A stretch of 13,211 nucleotides of DNA, taken from the NCBI GenBank assembly GCA_964554585.1, contig CAZKPD010000067.1, forward strand, positions 1 through 13,211, in the 5' to 3' direction. The stretch's first letter is position 1. Every line of letters begins with the position of its first letter. Source of the stretch: Perlabentimonas sp964554585. Lineage in GTDB: Bacteria; Bacteroidota; Bacteroidia; Bacteroidales; Tenuifilaceae. The notes beneath the pieces were generated by a model. The model made no database searches and was not told the origin of the DNA. It saw nothing but the letters and a program-made list of their open reading frames with translations. Position numbers and translations under genes: made by a program. Positions 12,336 through 13,211 of the stretch are shown here, in pieces.

Positions 12336-12349
12336 TATCATTCGGGGCT
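12323..12349 (-). terminator. Rho-independent terminator of metK
   Basis: On the minus strand agccccga (12349-12342) pairs perfectly with tcggggct (12335-12328) around a six-base loop and is followed by six T (12328-12323). It starts 21 bases after the metK stop codon. Confidence 0.88.
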
Positions 12350-12369
12350 CTATGCTAAATGGGGATATA

Positions 12370-13211
12370 CTAAAGATTAAACTTTGCCTTAATGTCATCC
12401 ACATAATCCAACTTTTCCCAGGCAAAAAACTCTACCTCTTTATCCTCATACTCTCCCTTATCGTTTTTTACTTGTACCTGTTTTGTGTATGGGTCGCGAC
12501 CAAAATGGCCATAGCTGGCGGTTTCTTGGTAAATGGGATTCTTTAAACCAAACCGGTTTATAATGGCCGCAGGCCTTAGATCAAAAAGCTTTTCAACCAG
12601 CTGGGCAATCTCCCCATCGGTTTTATCAATGGACGCTGTGCCAAAGGTATCCACAAAAATGCTAATGGGTTTTGCTACGCCAATGGCGTAGGATACCTGT
12701 ACCACCACCTCTTTGGCCACACCGGCAGCTACCAGGTTTTTGGCAATGTGTCGTGCAGCGTATGCCGCCGAGCGGTCAACCTTTGAGGGGTCTTTGCCCG
12801 AGAATGCTCCCCCGCCGTGGGGTGCTTTGCCACCGTAGGTGTCCACCACAATTTTGCGTCCGGTTAAACCCGTATCGCCATGGGGACCGCCAATTACAAA
12901 TTTTCCGGTGGGATTAACATGCAGAATACAACCCTCTTGAAAAAGGGCTTGCTGTGAGGGGGTAAGGCGTTTCATAACCTGCGGAAGAAGGATTTTTTCC
13001 ACATCTTCTTTAATTCTGGTCTGCATCTCATCGTCAGTTCCAAACTCATTGTGCTGGGTAGATACCACAATAGTATCTATTTTAACCGGCTCATGGTTAT
13101 CGTTATACTCAATGGTAACCTGACTTTTGGCATCGGGACGCAGGTAGATCATCTCTTTGCCATCTTTTCTAATTTTAGCCAATTCCTCAAGGATAACGTG
13201 TGCAAGCATAA
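12370..13211 (-). CDS. metK: S-adenosylmethionine synthetase, C-terminal two thirds (5' end outside window)
   Basis: This enzyme makes S-adenosylmethionine from methionine and ATP in the cytoplasm. Visible signatures are IGGPHGDTGLTGRK, DTYGGKAPHGGGAFSGKDP with the GGGAFSxKD motif, KVDRSAAYAARHIAKNLVAAG, and a C-terminal RPAAIINRFGL. About 280 residues are present of a usual length near 420, so roughly the first third lies beyond base 13211. The ATG at 13207-13209 is an internal methionine, not the start. The C-terminus carries a lysine/glutamate-rich segment (QVQVKNDKGEYEDKEVEFF) before FAWEKLD, as in Bacteroidota MetK. Confidence 0.97.
   Translation of the reverse strand, partial: MLAHVILEELAKIRKDGKEMIYLRPDAKSQVTIEYNDNHEPVKIDTIVVSTQHNEFGTDDEMQTRIKEDVEKILLPQVMKRLTPSQQALFQEGCILHVNPTGKFVIGGPHGDTGLTGRKIVVDTYGGKAPHGGGAFSGKDPSKVDRSAAYAARHIAKNLVAAGVAKEVVVQVSYAIGVAKPISIFVDTFGTASIDKTDGEIAQLVEKLFDLRPAAIINRFGLKNPIYQETASYGHFGRDPYTKQVQVKNDKGEYEDKEVEFFAWEKLDYVDDIKAKFNL

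Noticed and set aside
1..13211. CRISPR array, toxin-antitoxin pair, restriction-modification or retron genes
   Set aside because: No regularly spaced repeats, no reverse transcriptase YxDD motif, and no nuclease or methylase motifs were seen on either strand.

Overview
The window is from a Bacteroidota chromosome, most likely order Bacteroidales or a relative. The evidence is a GldA-type ABC ATPase, a DUF4834-like small membrane protein, and TAnnTTTG promoter elements in place of clear Shine-Dalgarno sites. I cannot name the genus.

Left part (1-6526): a complete small integrative element sits in the 3' part of a tRNA-Asn gene. The tRNA 3' portion at 9-55 recurs perfectly (47 bp) at 6480-6526, which defines the two attachment sites and predicts a 6471-bp excised circle. 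Just inside the right end, a tyrosine recombinase gene reads inward and is coupled to an unknown 307-aa protein; that unit ends at a terminator (4047-4082). A promoter at 3989-4019 drives a second leftward operon: an HTH/excisionase-like protein, an 89-aa winged-helix-like protein, a 498-aa protein with family-A polymerase motifs, and three small proteins. One of the three has a GRPKG N-terminus like those seen in phage terminase-region proteins. At the left end a 167-aa unknown gene reads rightward with its own terminator, followed by about 335 bp with decayed gene fragments. No capsid, tail, portal, conjugation or relaxase gene is visible. The element therefore looks like a replicating phage satellite or integrative plasmid with an unusual replicase, and this is the most interesting part of the window.

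Right part (6526-13211): host chromosome, all genes on the minus strand. In transcription order these are metK (5' end outside the window, with a clear terminator), a 530-bp intergenic region rich in inverted and direct repeats, a 921-aa membrane-anchored protein ending in a beta-propeller, a DUF4834-like membrane protein, gldA, and a ROK-family sugar kinase. A 120-bp palindromic repeat element lies between gldA and the kinase gene. The native tRNA-Asn terminator now lies beyond the element at 6526-6553, and the element supplies a replacement at 65-101.

How the element may work: the recombinase and the HTH protein would handle integration and excision. The recombinase probably binds the TTTG-N-ACACA repeats at both ends. 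The wH/polymerase pair would copy the circle, and the small proteins may modify packaging or host functions. These roles are inferred, apart from the recombinase, whose family is clear.
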